A DNA stretch of 64,000 nucleotides. Source: Roseiarcus sp963748545. GTDB taxonomy: Bacteria > Pseudomonadota > Alphaproteobacteria > Rhizobiales > Beijerinckiaceae. The stretch covers positions 71,990 to 135,989 of the forward strand of contig CAVVJO010000006.1 in NCBI GenBank assembly GCA_963748545.1. Reading direction: 5' to 3'. This document shows, one piece after another, positions 30,107-39,113 of the stretch (position 1 is the first letter of the stretch; each line of letters starts with the position of its first letter). The position numbers were made by a program, and so were the translations under genes. The notes under the pieces were generated by a model that was not told where the DNA came from, ran no database searches, and saw nothing but the letters and a program-made list of their open reading frames with translations.

Positions 30107-31756
30107 CTAATTCGCTCCGAGCGCGCCTGCCGGCCCGCCGCAGTGCCCCCCCCGCCGGCCGCCGCGGGCTTGCGCATGAACGCGCGCCAGGATCACGCAG
30201 GCCAGGAAGACCGCGGTCAGCGCCAGGAACACGTCGGCGAGCGCCATAACTTCCGCCTGACGGCGCACGATCAGCGCCAGCTGCTTCGTCGCCGCGAGCG
30301 CGGCGTCCGAGCCGCGGTCCGCGAGCGCGGCGGCCATGCCGGCGAGGCGCTCGTCGGCCGCGACCCGGCCCCAGGTCACGGATTCGCGCAGCCGCTCGAG
30401 ATGCAGGTCCATGCGCTTGTCGAGCAGGGTGTTGATCAGCGCGAGGCCGACCGCGCCGCCGAGATTGCGCATCAGGTTATAGAGGCCGGAGGCGTTCTTG
30501 ATCTTGTGCGGCGGCAGGGTGCCGAGCGCGAGAAAATTGATCGGCACCATCGACGAGCATCAGCCCGACGCCGCGGAAGATCTGCGGCCACAGGAGCTCC
30601 CAGAAGTCCCAGTCGACCGTGACGAACGACGCCTGGTAGGTCCCGAGCGCAAAGAGAATGAAGCCGATCGCGATCATCAGCGCGCGCGTCGACCTTGGTC
30701 ATCAGCCGCCCGGCGAACGGCGCGGTCAGGAACATGGCGACGCCGGTGACGAACATCGTCTTGCCGATCATCAGCGAGGAATAGCCGCGCACCACCGCGA
30801 GATAGACCGGGTAGATGTAGGTCAGGCCATAGAGGCCGATGCCGAGCACGAAGCCGAACACCGTGCCGGTCCAGAAGTTGCGGTCGCGAAAGGTCGTGAG
30901 ATCGACGATCGGCTGCTTTGCGGTGAACATGCGCACGAAGAACGCGACGGCGCTCACGGCCGAGATGACGATCGCCGTCGGTCACCGGCCCGCTCTCGAA
31001 CCAGTCCTTCGACGGACCTTCCTCTAGCGCATATTCGAGCGCGCCGAGGAAGCCCGCCATCGCGACCAGGCCGAAATAGTCGAAATGGGTGAGCAGCGAC
31101 CAGTCGGGCTCGTCGAAGTCGATCAAGAGCCACGCGGCGCCGGTGACGATGATGCCGGGCATGATGTTGACCAGGAACAGCCAGTGCCAGGAGAACAGGT
31201 CGGTGAGATAGCCGCCGACCGTCGGCCCGATGGTCGGGGCGAGCGTCGCGACAAGACCGATGATCGGGCCGATCAAAGGCTGTTTCGAGCGCGGGAAGAT
31301 CGTGAACGCGGACGCGAACACCGTCGGGATCATGCCGCCGCCGATGAAGCCCTGCAGCGCGCGCCAGAGGATCATCTCCCCGATCGTGTTCGACTGGGCG
31401 CACATGAAGCTCATCAGCGTGAAGCCGCCGGCCGAGATCGTGAAGATGACGCGCGTCGAGACGACCCGCGACAGGAAGCCGGACAGCGGGATCATCACGA
31501 CTTCGGCGATCAGATAGCTGGTCTGGACCCAGGTGATCTCGTCCGAAGAGGCCGAAAGGCCGGCCTGGATCTGCGAGAGGGACGCCGAGACGATCTGGAT
31601 GTCCAGGATCGCCATGAACATCCCGAACACCATGAAGATGAACGCCGCGAGCCGCTTCACGCCGAAGTGGGGCTCGGCGACGCCGAGCGGCGCGGCGGGC
31701 CGCGCGGGCGCGGCCGGCGGCGCGCCTGGCAGCGGCAGCGCGGCGGCGTCGCTCAC
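30107..31756 (-). CDS. emrB: EmrB/QacA (DHA2) MFS multidrug exporter, frame broken
   Basis: Starts at GTG 31754-31756, overlapping the stop codon of the emrA-like gene. The 14-helix DHA2 signature is visible: FGMFMAILDIQIVSASLSQI, SYLIAEVVMIPLSGFLS, LQGFIGGGMIPTVFASAFT and LAPTIGPTVGGYLTDLFSWH. Frame shifts near 30,980, 30,690 and 30,555 split the C-terminal half, but each piece is homologous (FWTGTVFGFVLGIGLYGL, NLMRNLGGAVGLALINTLL). It works with the membrane-fusion protein upstream to export drugs, probably through a TolC-like outer-membrane channel coded elsewhere. Confidence 0.9.
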
Positions 31757-33059
31757 GGCTTGGCGGTCTTGCTGACGGCGGGTCCGAGACCGAGCGCGCC
31801 GAGCAGCGTCGGCTTCGGCAGGTCCGGATCGCGGGTATGCACGGTCGCGACCACCGAAAGCCCCGGCCGCAACGAAACCGACTTCAGCACCTCCTCAGGG
31901 AAGGTGATCCGGACCGCGACGCGCTGGACGACCTTGGTGAAATTGCCGGTCGCGTTGTCCGGCGGCAGCAGCGAGAACTCCGAGCCCGAGGCGGGCGAGA
32001 TCGACGTGACCACGCCCTGGATCGTCTGGCCGCCGAGCGCGTCGATCGAGACGTCGGCCGGCTGGCCCGGCTTGATGTCGCCGAGCTGGGTCTCCTTGAA
32101 ATTGGCGTCGACATACGACGCGTTCAGCGGGACGAGCGCCATCAGGCGCGTTCCCGGCCGAGACAAGATTGCCGACCTCGGCCGCCTTGTTGCCGACCGT
32201 GCCGTCGAACGGGGCGACCACCCGGGTGAAACTCAGGTCGCGCTTGGCCTTGGCGAGCGCGGTCATCAATTCGTTGCGCTGGCGGCGTCGCCTCGTCGCG
32301 CTGCGCCTTGAGGACGTCGAGATTGGCCTTGGCGCCCTCCAGGGCGGCGGCGACCGAGGCGGCGCTCGCCTTGGCGCCGGCGAGCGCGGCGACGGTCCGG
32401 TCGCGGTCGGCGGTCGCCTGCTCGAGCCGCTGCTGCGAGCCGTAATTGGTCTGGGCGAGCTTGAACGACCGCTCGTATTCGAGCGCCGCGCGCTGGACTT
32501 CGGCCTCGGCGGAGCGCAGTTGCGCCTGCGAGGCGTCCACCTGCGCCTCGGCCTGGGCGATGACCGACGCCTGGGCGTCGATCTGGCGGCCGAACCGGGC
32601 GATGGTCGCGTCCTGCGTGTCGACCTTCGCCTGCGCCGCGTCGACCGCAACCTGATAGTCGCCGTCGTCGATCAAGGCGAGCAGATCGCCCTGATGCACG
32701 ACCTGGTTGTCGACCACCGGGACTTGCAGGAGATGGCCGGACGCTTTGGCGGCGATGACCGCGGTGTGCGCGCCGACATAGGCGTCGTCGGTCGAGACCA
32801 GGAACCGGCCTTCGACAAAATAGTCGTAGCCGAACTTGGCCGCGTAACCGACGACCCCAAGGAGGACGAGAGGGAGGACGAAGCGCCGGATCCGGCCCGA
32901 GCGCTTGGGCGCCGCCGCGACGACGGCTGCGCCTCCGCCCGGCCGCGGCGCGGCGGGAACGCCGGCGCCGGCGGCGGCAGGAACGCCCGCCGGCGGCGAC
33001 GCGGTCATGGCGCGCGATTCCGAAATCGGCGCGGAGACTGCGGCGGGACTGTCGGACAT
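31753..33059 (-). CDS. emrA: EmrA-like membrane-fusion (HlyD-family) protein, frame broken
   Basis: From ATG 33057-33059: a Pro/Ala-rich cytoplasmic start, one membrane helix (FVLPLVLLGVVGYAAKFGYD), the biotinyl-lipoyl half motif STDDAYVGAHTAVIAAKASG, VPVVDNQVVHQGDLLALID, a long coiled coil (~120-260) rich in Ala/Gln, then FTRVVAPFDGTVGNKAAEVG and the beta-barrel ending DPDLPKPTLLGALG. Two shifts, near 32,290 and 32,165. Shares an operon with emrB and is controlled by the divergent TetR gene. Confidence 0.9.
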
Positions 33060-33088
33060 GAAAACGGTTCCCCTAATCAAACCGCCAA

Positions 33089-33168
33089 ACCGAACGGTTC
33101 GGTCATTTCGCTTGACATAGCCGCAAAGCGGGGTTTATGGCAAGCAAAATCGAACCGAACCGTTCGGT
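33089..33168. promoter_or_regulatory. Divergent promoter with two identical TetR-type operators
   Basis: Two 15-base palindromes, ACCGAACGGTTCGGT (33,089-33,103) and ACCGAACCGTTCGGT (33,154-33,168), have identical 7-base arms. Between them lies a sigma-70-like promoter for the regulator gene: TTGACA at 33,112-33,117 and TTTATG at 33,134-33,139, 16 bases apart. Centres are 65 bases apart. One operator abuts emrA, the other lies before the regulator, so both genes should be repressed together. Confidence 0.75.
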
Positions 33169-33186
33169 CAGAGGCGGGCGCACCCG

Positions 33187-33828
33187 ATGCAGGACATGGA
33201 CGTGGAAATCCTGGACCAGGACGCCGGGCACCGCCATGACGGGGGCGCCAAGAGGCGCCAGATCATGGACGGCGCGCGGGCGGTGTTCCTCGCCTCCGGA
33301 TTCGACGGGGCGAGCATGAACGACATCGCACGGTCGGCTGGCGTGTCGAAGGGCACGCTGTACGCCTACTTTGATTCCAAGGACCAGTTGTTCGACGCGA
33401 TCATCCGCGCGGAATTCGCTCAGGCGGCCGAGAGGCTGTGCACGTTTCGGCGCGAGGGCGACGTCCGCGACATGCTGACCGACTTCGGCGTGCGGTTGAT
33501 TACCCGCATGACCGAACCGAGCGTCCTTGCGCTCGCGCGCGTCGTCGTCGCGGCGACGGAGAAGTTTCCCAAGATCGGGGTCGCCTTTTACGAGGCGGGA
33601 CCCCTGTTCGGAGCGACCCGCCTCGCCGGCGAACTGGTCGCGCTGGAAAAGACCGGCGCGCTCAAAGTCCCCGATCCCGAGCGCGCCGCCTGGCAATTCG
33701 TCGACCTGTGTCAGAGCTACGTCTACAAGCGCATCCTGTTCGGGGTCGTCGACCGGGTGGCGCCGGAGGAGATCGAGGCGGCGGTCATCGCCGGAGTCGA
33801 CGTTTTCCTCAAGTCTTACGGGACCTAG
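33187..33828 (+). CDS. TetR-family repressor of the adjacent emrAB genes
   Basis: 213 residues. The N-terminal helix-turn-helix (~22-68) reads RRQIMDGARAVFLASGFDGA and MNDIARSAGVSKGTLYAYFD. The C-terminal region (TetR_C, ~95-205) has the AefR/YbiH-like pattern EKFPKIGVAFYEAGP. Divergent from emrAB with shared palindromic operators, so it is the likely drug-sensing local repressor. Confidence 0.92.
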   Translation: MQDMDVEILDQDAGHRHDGGAKRRQIMDGARAVFLASGFDGASMNDIARSAGVSKGTLYAYFDSKDQLFDAIIRAEFAQAAERLCTFRREGDVRDMLTDFGVRLITRMTEPSVLALARVVVAATEKFPKIGVAFYEAGPLFGATRLAGELVALEKTGALKVPDPERAAWQFVDLCQSYVYKRILFGVVDRVAPEEIEAAVIAGVDVFLKSYGT

Positions 33829-33847
33829 CCGGGAGCGCGGCTCCACC

Positions 33848-34267
33848 TTATGAGGCGGCGAGACGCCGCCCCTCCGAACGCACCGCATCCTCCAACCGCG
33901 TCTTCAGCCGCGCCGAATCCTTGAGTTCGCATTCGTAGACCACCAGCGTGCGCCACCCGGTTGCGGCGAGAGCGGCGAGGGACCGTTCGTCGCGAGCGCG
34001 GTTGCGGGCGATCTTCGTCCGCCAATAGTCCGCGTTGGTCTTCGGCGCCCGGCTCCCGCGCGCGCAGTCGTGGCCGTGCCAGAAGCATCCGTGAACGAAG
34101 ATCGCGAGCTTACGGCGGCCATAAACGATGTCCGGTTTGCCCGGCAGATCGGCGCGATGCAGCCTGTAGCCGGGCGCTATCCGGCTGAGGATCGCGCGCA
34201 CCGCGAGTTCCGGGGTCGTGTTGCTGGATTTCACCGCCCGCATGACGGCGGACCGATCGTAGGTCAT
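33848..34267 (-). CDS. vsr: Very short patch repair (Vsr) endonuclease
   Basis: 139 residues: SAVMRAVKSSNTTPELAVR, YRLHRADLPGKPDIVYGRR (catalytic Asp), and LAIFVHGCFWHGHDCARGSR, the zinc/catalytic motif of Vsr. It nicks next to T:G mismatches produced when 5-methylcytosine deaminates. ATG overlaps the stop codon of the cytosine methyltransferase gene (ATGA), so the two are coupled. The last residues come from a palindromic repeat. Confidence 0.93.
   Translation of the reverse strand: MTYDRSAVMRAVKSSNTTPELAVRAILSRIAPGYRLHRADLPGKPDIVYGRRKLAIFVHGCFWHGHDCARGSRAPKTNADYWRTKIARNRARDERSLAALAATGWRTLVVYECELKDSARLKTRLEDAVRSEGRRLAAS
33850..33875. repeat. Short GC-rich palindromic repeat at a gene end, copy 2
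   Basis: Centre GGCGGCG-AGA-CGCCGCC, a perfect seven-base stem with loop AGA, flanked by ATGA and CCTC as in the copy at 28,593. It covers the final codons and stop region of vsr and could also act as an attenuating hairpin between the converging tetR and vsr genes. Confidence 0.45.
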
Positions 34268-35421
34268 GCGCGGCGGGCCCGCTTGACCCGCGTACCGGCG
34301 GAGGCGGCCTCCGCAAGCGGAAGGAGGAGGTTCTCGCTCAGGAAACGCACGACCGGCGGGGCGACGCCGTCTCCGACGAGATGCAGCGCGTCGGTCGCGC
34401 GCGCAGGCAATTTGAATGTATCCGGCAGGCCCATCAAACGCGCGGCCTCGCGCGGGGTCATCGCCCGTGTGCGTAGGGTCGCGCCTTCGACCTCGATCAG
34501 GAACTGCCGGCTCGACCCTCCGCCGGGCGTGCGCAGGCAGCCGGCGAGCCCGTCGAAACGCGCCTCCGCCTGGACCTTGACGCCGCCCGCGCCGTCGGGC
34601 CGGGTGCGGCGGAAAAGGGCGCCGACGCAGCGCGCGCCGGTTTCCTGCGCGAGCGCGACGTCGCGGCGCGACGCGGGCGAAAGCGCCGCGACAAACGCGG
34701 TCGTTTGCGCCGGATCGCGCCAGCGCTGGGGCTCGGGCTCCAGATAGTCGATCAAACGGCCGTTGGCGCGCGGCGCTTGAGGAAGCCGCCACCAGATCCA
34801 GTCGGCGGCGAGCGCAGGCTGGAGCGCAGCCGCAACGCGCTTGAGCGAAGTGGACGCATGATGCGGCGGCGCCTCCGCAGACACGAGGCGCGGGGGAATC
34901 GCAAGATCGCGCCGCACCGCAATGAAAAACACCCGCGGCCGGGATTGCGGCAGGAACTCCGCGGCGTCGATCGTCAGCGCGCCAAACCGGTAGCCCAAAC
35001 CCTGAAGCGCCGCCGCGATCGCTGCGAAATCCGCTCCGCCCTTCGAAGTCAGCGTGCCCCCGACATTTTCGAGCGCGATCAGTTTGGGCGCACGGGCGTC
35101 GGCCTTGAGCGCGGCGATGACCCCGCAGAAGCCCCAGAAAGCGCCGGATCGGCGGCCGTCGAGGCCTGCGCCGACGCCGGCGAGCGACAAGTCCTGGCAG
35201 GGAAACGAGGCCCAGGCGAGGTCGGCTGAGCCCGGCAGGTCGCGCGCCGTCAGCGACGCGACGTCCGCGACGACGAGGCCGTCGCCCCCCCAGTTGGCGG
35301 CGTAGGCCGCGCCTTTGCGTGGATCGACGTCGTTGGCGAACAGCGGCCGCCACGCGGGTTCGAGGCCCGCCCTGGCCATGCCGCCGCCGCAAAAGAATTC
35401 GTAGAAGACGTGTGGCGCCAT
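34264..35421 (-). CDS. dcm: DNA (cytosine-5) methyltransferase
   Basis: 385 residues. Motif I is YEFFCGGGMARAGLEP (SAM), motif IV ASFPCQDLSLAGVGAGL (catalytic Cys in PCQ), motif VI IALENVGG, motif VIII QSRPRVFFIAVRR, and the last motifs EAARLMGLPDTF and VGDGVAPPVVRFL. The target-recognition region (~190-290) does not reveal the site. It is coupled to vsr, and no matching restriction enzyme is in the window, so it looks like a Dcm-Vsr pair rather than a complete restriction system. Confidence 0.92.
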   Translation of the reverse strand: MAPHVFYEFFCGGGMARAGLEPAWRPLFANDVDPRKGAAYAANWGGDGLVVADVASLTARDLPGSADLAWASFPCQDLSLAGVGAGLDGRRSGAFWGFCGVIAALKADARAPKLIALENVGGTLTSKGGADFAAIAAALQGLGYRFGALTIDAAEFLPQSRPRVFFIAVRRDLAIPPRLVSAEAPPHHASTSLKRVAAALQPALAADWIWWRLPQAPRANGRLIDYLEPEPQRWRDPAQTTAFVAALSPASRRDVALAQETGARCVGALFRRTRPDGAGGVKVQAEARFDGLAGCLRTPGGGSSRQFLIEVEGATLRTRAMTPREAARLMGLPDTFKLPARATDALHLVGDGVAPPVVRFLSENLLLPLAEAASAGTRVKRARRA

Positions 35422-35513
35422 ATCCGTCGAATCAGGGAACGCCGCGCAAGCCTAACGCATTTCCCGGGATATGGGCGCGTCGCCCTTGACCGAGGGCATG
35501 GCCTTAAGCGTTT

Positions 35514-36527
35514 ATGGGCCGCATGAGCGACTTCGACTTTCCGTTCCCTGTTCTTGTCTGCGACACCGGCGGCACCAATGTCCGGTTCGCGCTGTCGCCT
35601 CAGGCGGGCGCGGCGCTCGGGCCGATCGTCCATCTGACGACCGACGATTATCCCGGCCTTCCTGAAGCGATCGAGGCGGCCGCGCCGAAGCTCGGCGCGC
35701 GGCCGCAATCGATGATCGTCTGCGGCGCAGGGCCGGTCGTGGGACGACAGCTCAAGCTCACCAACGCGCCCTGGGTGATGGACGGCCCCGAGACGGCGCG
35801 CCGCGCCGGCCTCAAGCAGGGTCTTTTGCTCAACGATTTCGAGGCGCAGGCGCTGTCGCTTCCCGCGATCCAGCCGGAGTGGACGCGTCCGATCGGACCT
35901 CTCGCTTTCAACACCCAGGGTCCGCAGGTAATTCTCGGCCCGGGCACAGGGCTCGGCATCGCCGCTCTGGTCGAAGCCGAAGGCCGCTTTACGCCGGTTT
36001 CATCCGAGGCCTGCCACATCGACTTCGGCCCGGTGACGGAGGAGGAGTTCGCGCTCTGGCCGCATCTCGAGCGGGCGCACGGACGCATCACCAGTGAAAG
36101 CGTGCTGAATGGATCGGGGCTCGCCCGGGTCCATCGCGCCCGCATGATGGCTTTGGGCCGCCCCGATCCGAAATCCGAGCCGCCGGAGGTCACCGCTGCG
36201 GCGCTCGCCGACCCCAAGGGCGAGGCGGCGGAGAGCATTCGGCACTATTGGCGGATCGTCGCTCGCTTCGCCGGCGACATGGCGGTGACGTTCGTCGCCA
36301 CCGGCGGCGTGACGCTTTCGGGCGGGGTGCTGCCAAGGGTCGTGGATTTCCTCGACGACGCGTCGTTCCGCGCGGCCTTCGAGGCCAAGGCGCCGGTCGA
36401 CGCGCTGGCGAAGCGAATCCCGACGCGGCTGATCATGCGGTCCGACGCGGTCCTGGCCGGCATGGCGGCGATCGCCGCCGCGCCCGACCGCTACGGCGTT
36501 GATTATTCGTCAAGGAAGTGGGTTTAG
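35514..36527 (+). CDS. glk: Glucokinase
   Basis: 337 residues of the bacterial Glk family (PF02685). The phosphate loop VLVCDTGGTNVRFAL, the catalytic LLNDFEAQAL, ILGPGTGLGIAALVEAEG and SSEACHIDFGPVTEEEF are present. Uses ATP to make glucose-6-phosphate. An ATG nine bases downstream (35,523) is an equally possible start; neither has a strong ribosome site. Confidence 0.92.
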   Translation: MGRMSDFDFPFPVLVCDTGGTNVRFALSPQAGAALGPIVHLTTDDYPGLPEAIEAAAPKLGARPQSMIVCGAGPVVGRQLKLTNAPWVMDGPETARRAGLKQGLLLNDFEAQALSLPAIQPEWTRPIGPLAFNTQGPQVILGPGTGLGIAALVEAEGRFTPVSSEACHIDFGPVTEEEFALWPHLERAHGRITSESVLNGSGLARVHRARMMALGRPDPKSEPPEVTAAALADPKGEAAESIRHYWRIVARFAGDMAVTFVATGGVTLSGGVLPRVVDFLDDASFRAAFEAKAPVDALAKRIPTRLIMRSDAVLAGMAAIAAAPDRYGVDYSSRKWV

Positions 36528-36686
36528 GTTAAGTCGAGGCCCGATAGCCGAGCGCGCGTTTCGCGCGCCTGCGCGGGGAGAAGCCGCCCCTTCTCGGCGC
36601 TGGCCGCGGTTTCGCCTTTATCTTGGGGCACGTCGGCGCTAAATCGGAGCCGAAAGGGCCCCCGAAACGAGGACCGACGGAGTTCA

Positions 36687-37115
36687 TTGAGAGTGACGCA
36701 AATACGGCTCACATTGGCCTGTGCGTTCTTCGCTGCGCTCTGCGCCCCGGCCTTCGCGGATTGCGGGCAGGACATGCAGAAGCTCGCCCAGGCGCGCAAC
36801 GTCGAGATGCAGAAAGTCAACGAATTCGCCAAGTCGTTCCACGGCAAGCCGATGGACCCCGCCGCCTTTTGCGCGAAGACGGCCGGCCTTCTTCACGCCG
36901 AGGAGGCGCTGCTCTCCTACATGGAAAAGAACAAGGACTGGTGTTCGTTCCCCGATGACGCGATCAACAATCTGAAAGCGGGGCACGTCAAGAACGCCGG
37001 CTTCAACGCCAAGGCCTGCCAGGTCGCCGCCCAGATCAAGAAGATGAAGGAACAGGCGGCGCAGGGCGGCGGCGGCGGGCCGCAGGCGCAGCCGCTTCCC
37101 ACGGGACCGCTTTGA
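36687..37115 (+). CDS. Small secreted cysteine-containing protein
   Basis: 142 residues starting at TTG 36687 (GGAG five bases upstream) or GTG 36693. Signal peptide LACAFFAALCAPAFA, then an all-helical mature region with four cysteines (DCGQDMQKL, AAFCAKT, DWCSFPD, AKACQVA), probably two disulfides, and a Gly/Pro/Gln tail. Family not recognised. Its stop overlaps the TTG start of the UbiA-like gene by two bases. Confidence 0.65.
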   Translation: MRVTQIRLTLACAFFAALCAPAFADCGQDMQKLAQARNVEMQKVNEFAKSFHGKPMDPAAFCAKTAGLLHAEEALLSYMEKNKDWCSFPDDAINNLKAGHVKNAGFNAKACQVAAQIKKMKEQAAQGGGGGPQAQPLPTGPL

Positions 37116-38044
37116 GCCCATCCCCGCCGCGCGCGGTCCTGCCGGACGCGCGCCCGACCAGCCTCGTCCTGAGGCTGGCCCCCGACTTCGCGCTTCCCTT
37201 CGTTCAGCTCGCCCGCCTCGATCGTCCCGCCGGATGGCAATTGCTGCTTGCCCCTTGCTGGCAAGGGACGGCGCTGGCCGGTCTCGCGCTGCATCGCGGG
37301 CCGAACCTCTGGCATCTCTTTCTCTTCCTTGTCGGGGCGATCGTCATGCGCGGCGCGGGCTGCGCCTACAACGACATTCTCGACCGCAAGCTCGACGCCG
37401 GCGTCGAGCGGACCCGCAACCGACCGCTGGCGTCCGGCCGGGTCAGCGTCCAGGCGGCGGCCCTGTTTCTGGTGGCGCTGTCCTTGATCGGGCTCGTCGT
37501 GCTCCTCAGCTTCAACCTCTTTTCGATCGGCCTCGGGATCGCCTCGCTCGCGATCGTGGCGGTCTATCCGCTGATGAAGCGGGTGACCTCCTGGCCGCAA
37601 GCGGTGCTCGGGCTCGCCTTCTCGTGGGGCGCGCTGATGGGCTGGGCGGGGACGTTCGCCAGTCTCGCGCTGGCTCCCGTTCTGCTCTACTTCGGCGCCT
37701 TCTGCTGGACGATCGGCTACGACACGATCTACGCCATGCAGGACGCGCGCGACGACGCGATCGTCGGAATCCGCTCGACTGCGCGCCTGTTCGCCGGCCA
37801 TACGCGGCTCGGCGTCGGGCTGTTCTATGCGCTCGCGGCGGGTCTGGCGCTGGCGGCGATCCTGCTCGTCGGCGGCGGCCCGATCGCGCTCCTCGGCTGG
37901 CTCGCCTACGCCGCGCATCTTGGCTGGCAGCTTTCGCGGGTCGAGGGCGCGGACGCTGCGACCGCGCTCACCCTCTTCCGCTCGAACCGCGACGCGGGCC
38001 TTTTGCTGTTTGCCGGAATCGCGGCGCAGGGGTGGGCGGGGTAG
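37112..38044 (+). CDS. ubiA: 4-hydroxybenzoate polyprenyltransferase UbiA
   Basis: 310 residues with about eight membrane helices. Two Asp-rich motifs bind the prenyl diphosphate: AYNDILDRKLDAGVERTRNR (~88) and YDTIYAMQDARDDAIVG (~207). Attaches the polyprenyl tail to 4-hydroxybenzoate in ubiquinone synthesis. Reads from a TTG overlapping the previous stop, so it is probably translationally coupled to the small secreted protein gene. Confidence 0.9.
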   Translation: MSPSPPRAVLPDARPTSLVLRLAPDFALPFVQLARLDRPAGWQLLLAPCWQGTALAGLALHRGPNLWHLFLFLVGAIVMRGAGCAYNDILDRKLDAGVERTRNRPLASGRVSVQAAALFLVALSLIGLVVLLSFNLFSIGLGIASLAIVAVYPLMKRVTSWPQAVLGLAFSWGALMGWAGTFASLALAPVLLYFGAFCWTIGYDTIYAMQDARDDAIVGIRSTARLFAGHTRLGVGLFYALAAGLALAAILLVGGGPIALLGWLAYAAHLGWQLSRVEGADAATALTLFRSNRDAGLLLFAGIAAQGWAG

Positions 38045-38076
38045 GTCCCGTCGATCGGGGCGTGCTACGCGTTGTC

Positions 38077-39027
38077 ATGCCCTCGTTTCCGCAGCTCGCG
38101 ACCCTCGAGACCTTCCGGAATTGGCGTGGCGACGCCTCCCGCTGGCTGCCTGCGGTCGTCGACATCGCCAGGAGCCACGGGCTGCCGCACGACGCTCCGC
38201 AGGCGTTTGGGACAGGCACGAATCTTGTCGTCGCCCTCGACGCCAAACTTATACTCAAAATATTCCCGCCGTTTCACCTTAGGCAGTTCCAGTCCGAGCG
38301 AGCCTCCCTTTTACAGCTCCGGGGCCGCCTTGATGTCGCCATCCCCGAAATCGTGGCGGAAGGCGAACGAGACCATTGGCCCTATCTCGCGATCACGCGC
38401 CTTGACGGTGTTTTGGGCAGTGCTGCGTGGCCCGTCGCGCCGGAAGACCAGAAGGACATCATCCTGCGCGAAATTGGCGAGACGATCGCCCAGGTCCAAG
38501 CGGCGCCCCCTGGCCCGCTCGCCGAAATGGAGCCGAAGTGGCCGCAGTTCATAACGACACAAATAGCGGGGTGCCGGGCCCGCCACGAGCGCCTCGGCCT
38601 GCCGCAGAGATACCTGGACGGCCTGAACGACATACTGCTCGACGCCGCCAAGATCATTCCGACCGATTGTCGCCCCGTCATTCTGACCGGCGAATATATC
38701 CCGGAGAATTTCCTGCTGACGGATACGCCACGGGGCTGGCGGCTAACCGGGCTGATCGACTTCGGCGATGTCATGACCGGATGGTGCGAGTATGACCTTC
38801 TTGGCCCCAGCGCCTTCATGACCTCGGGCAGGCCTGAGCGGGTTCGCAGTCTCCTGCGCGGCTTTGGCTATTCGCAGGCGGACATGAACCCGGCGCTGGC
38901 GCAACGCCTCCTGGCGCTGCTCTTGCTTCATCGCGCCAGCGATCCAATCCGTCACATCGACATCCCGGATTGGCAGGACAGAACCGGAAGCCTGGTTGAC
39001 CTCGGACGGCTTCTCTGGCCGTTTTGA
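38077..39027 (+). CDS. Aminoglycoside-phosphotransferase-like protein without the usual catalytic loop
   Basis: 316 residues with a kinase-like fold: an N-lobe with FGTGTNLVVALDAKLILKIF, an ELQ-like helix, DHWPYLAITRLDGVLG in the hinge region, and IDFGDVMTGWCEYDLLGP matching the metal-binding IDFxD loop. The catalytic loop, normally HGDxxxxN, reads TGEYIPENFLL: His and catalytic Asp are replaced by Gly-Glu or nearby residues while Asn stays. It may use Glu as base, or may be a non-canonical or inactive kinase. Substrate unknown. Located between ubiA and the amine oxidase. Confidence 0.75.
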   Translation: MPSFPQLATLETFRNWRGDASRWLPAVVDIARSHGLPHDAPQAFGTGTNLVVALDAKLILKIFPPFHLRQFQSERASLLQLRGRLDVAIPEIVAEGERDHWPYLAITRLDGVLGSAAWPVAPEDQKDIILREIGETIAQVQAAPPGPLAEMEPKWPQFITTQIAGCRARHERLGLPQRYLDGLNDILLDAAKIIPTDCRPVILTGEYIPENFLLTDTPRGWRLTGLIDFGDVMTGWCEYDLLGPSAFMTSGRPERVRSLLRGFGYSQADMNPALAQRLLALLLLHRASDPIRHIDIPDWQDRTGSLVDLGRLLWPF

Positions 39028-39113
39028 CAACCGGGCCGAAGAACGGGACGCAGATCGCGCTCACGGGCGCCCGTGCGTTCAGGCTTGAACAGGAGCACCG
39101 AAAACCGTGGCCG

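Noticed and set aside
34161..34190. TGTAGCCGGGCG in vsr as another copy of the copA palindrome
   Set aside because: Only eight bases match and there is no partner arm; it is ordinary Vsr coding sequence.
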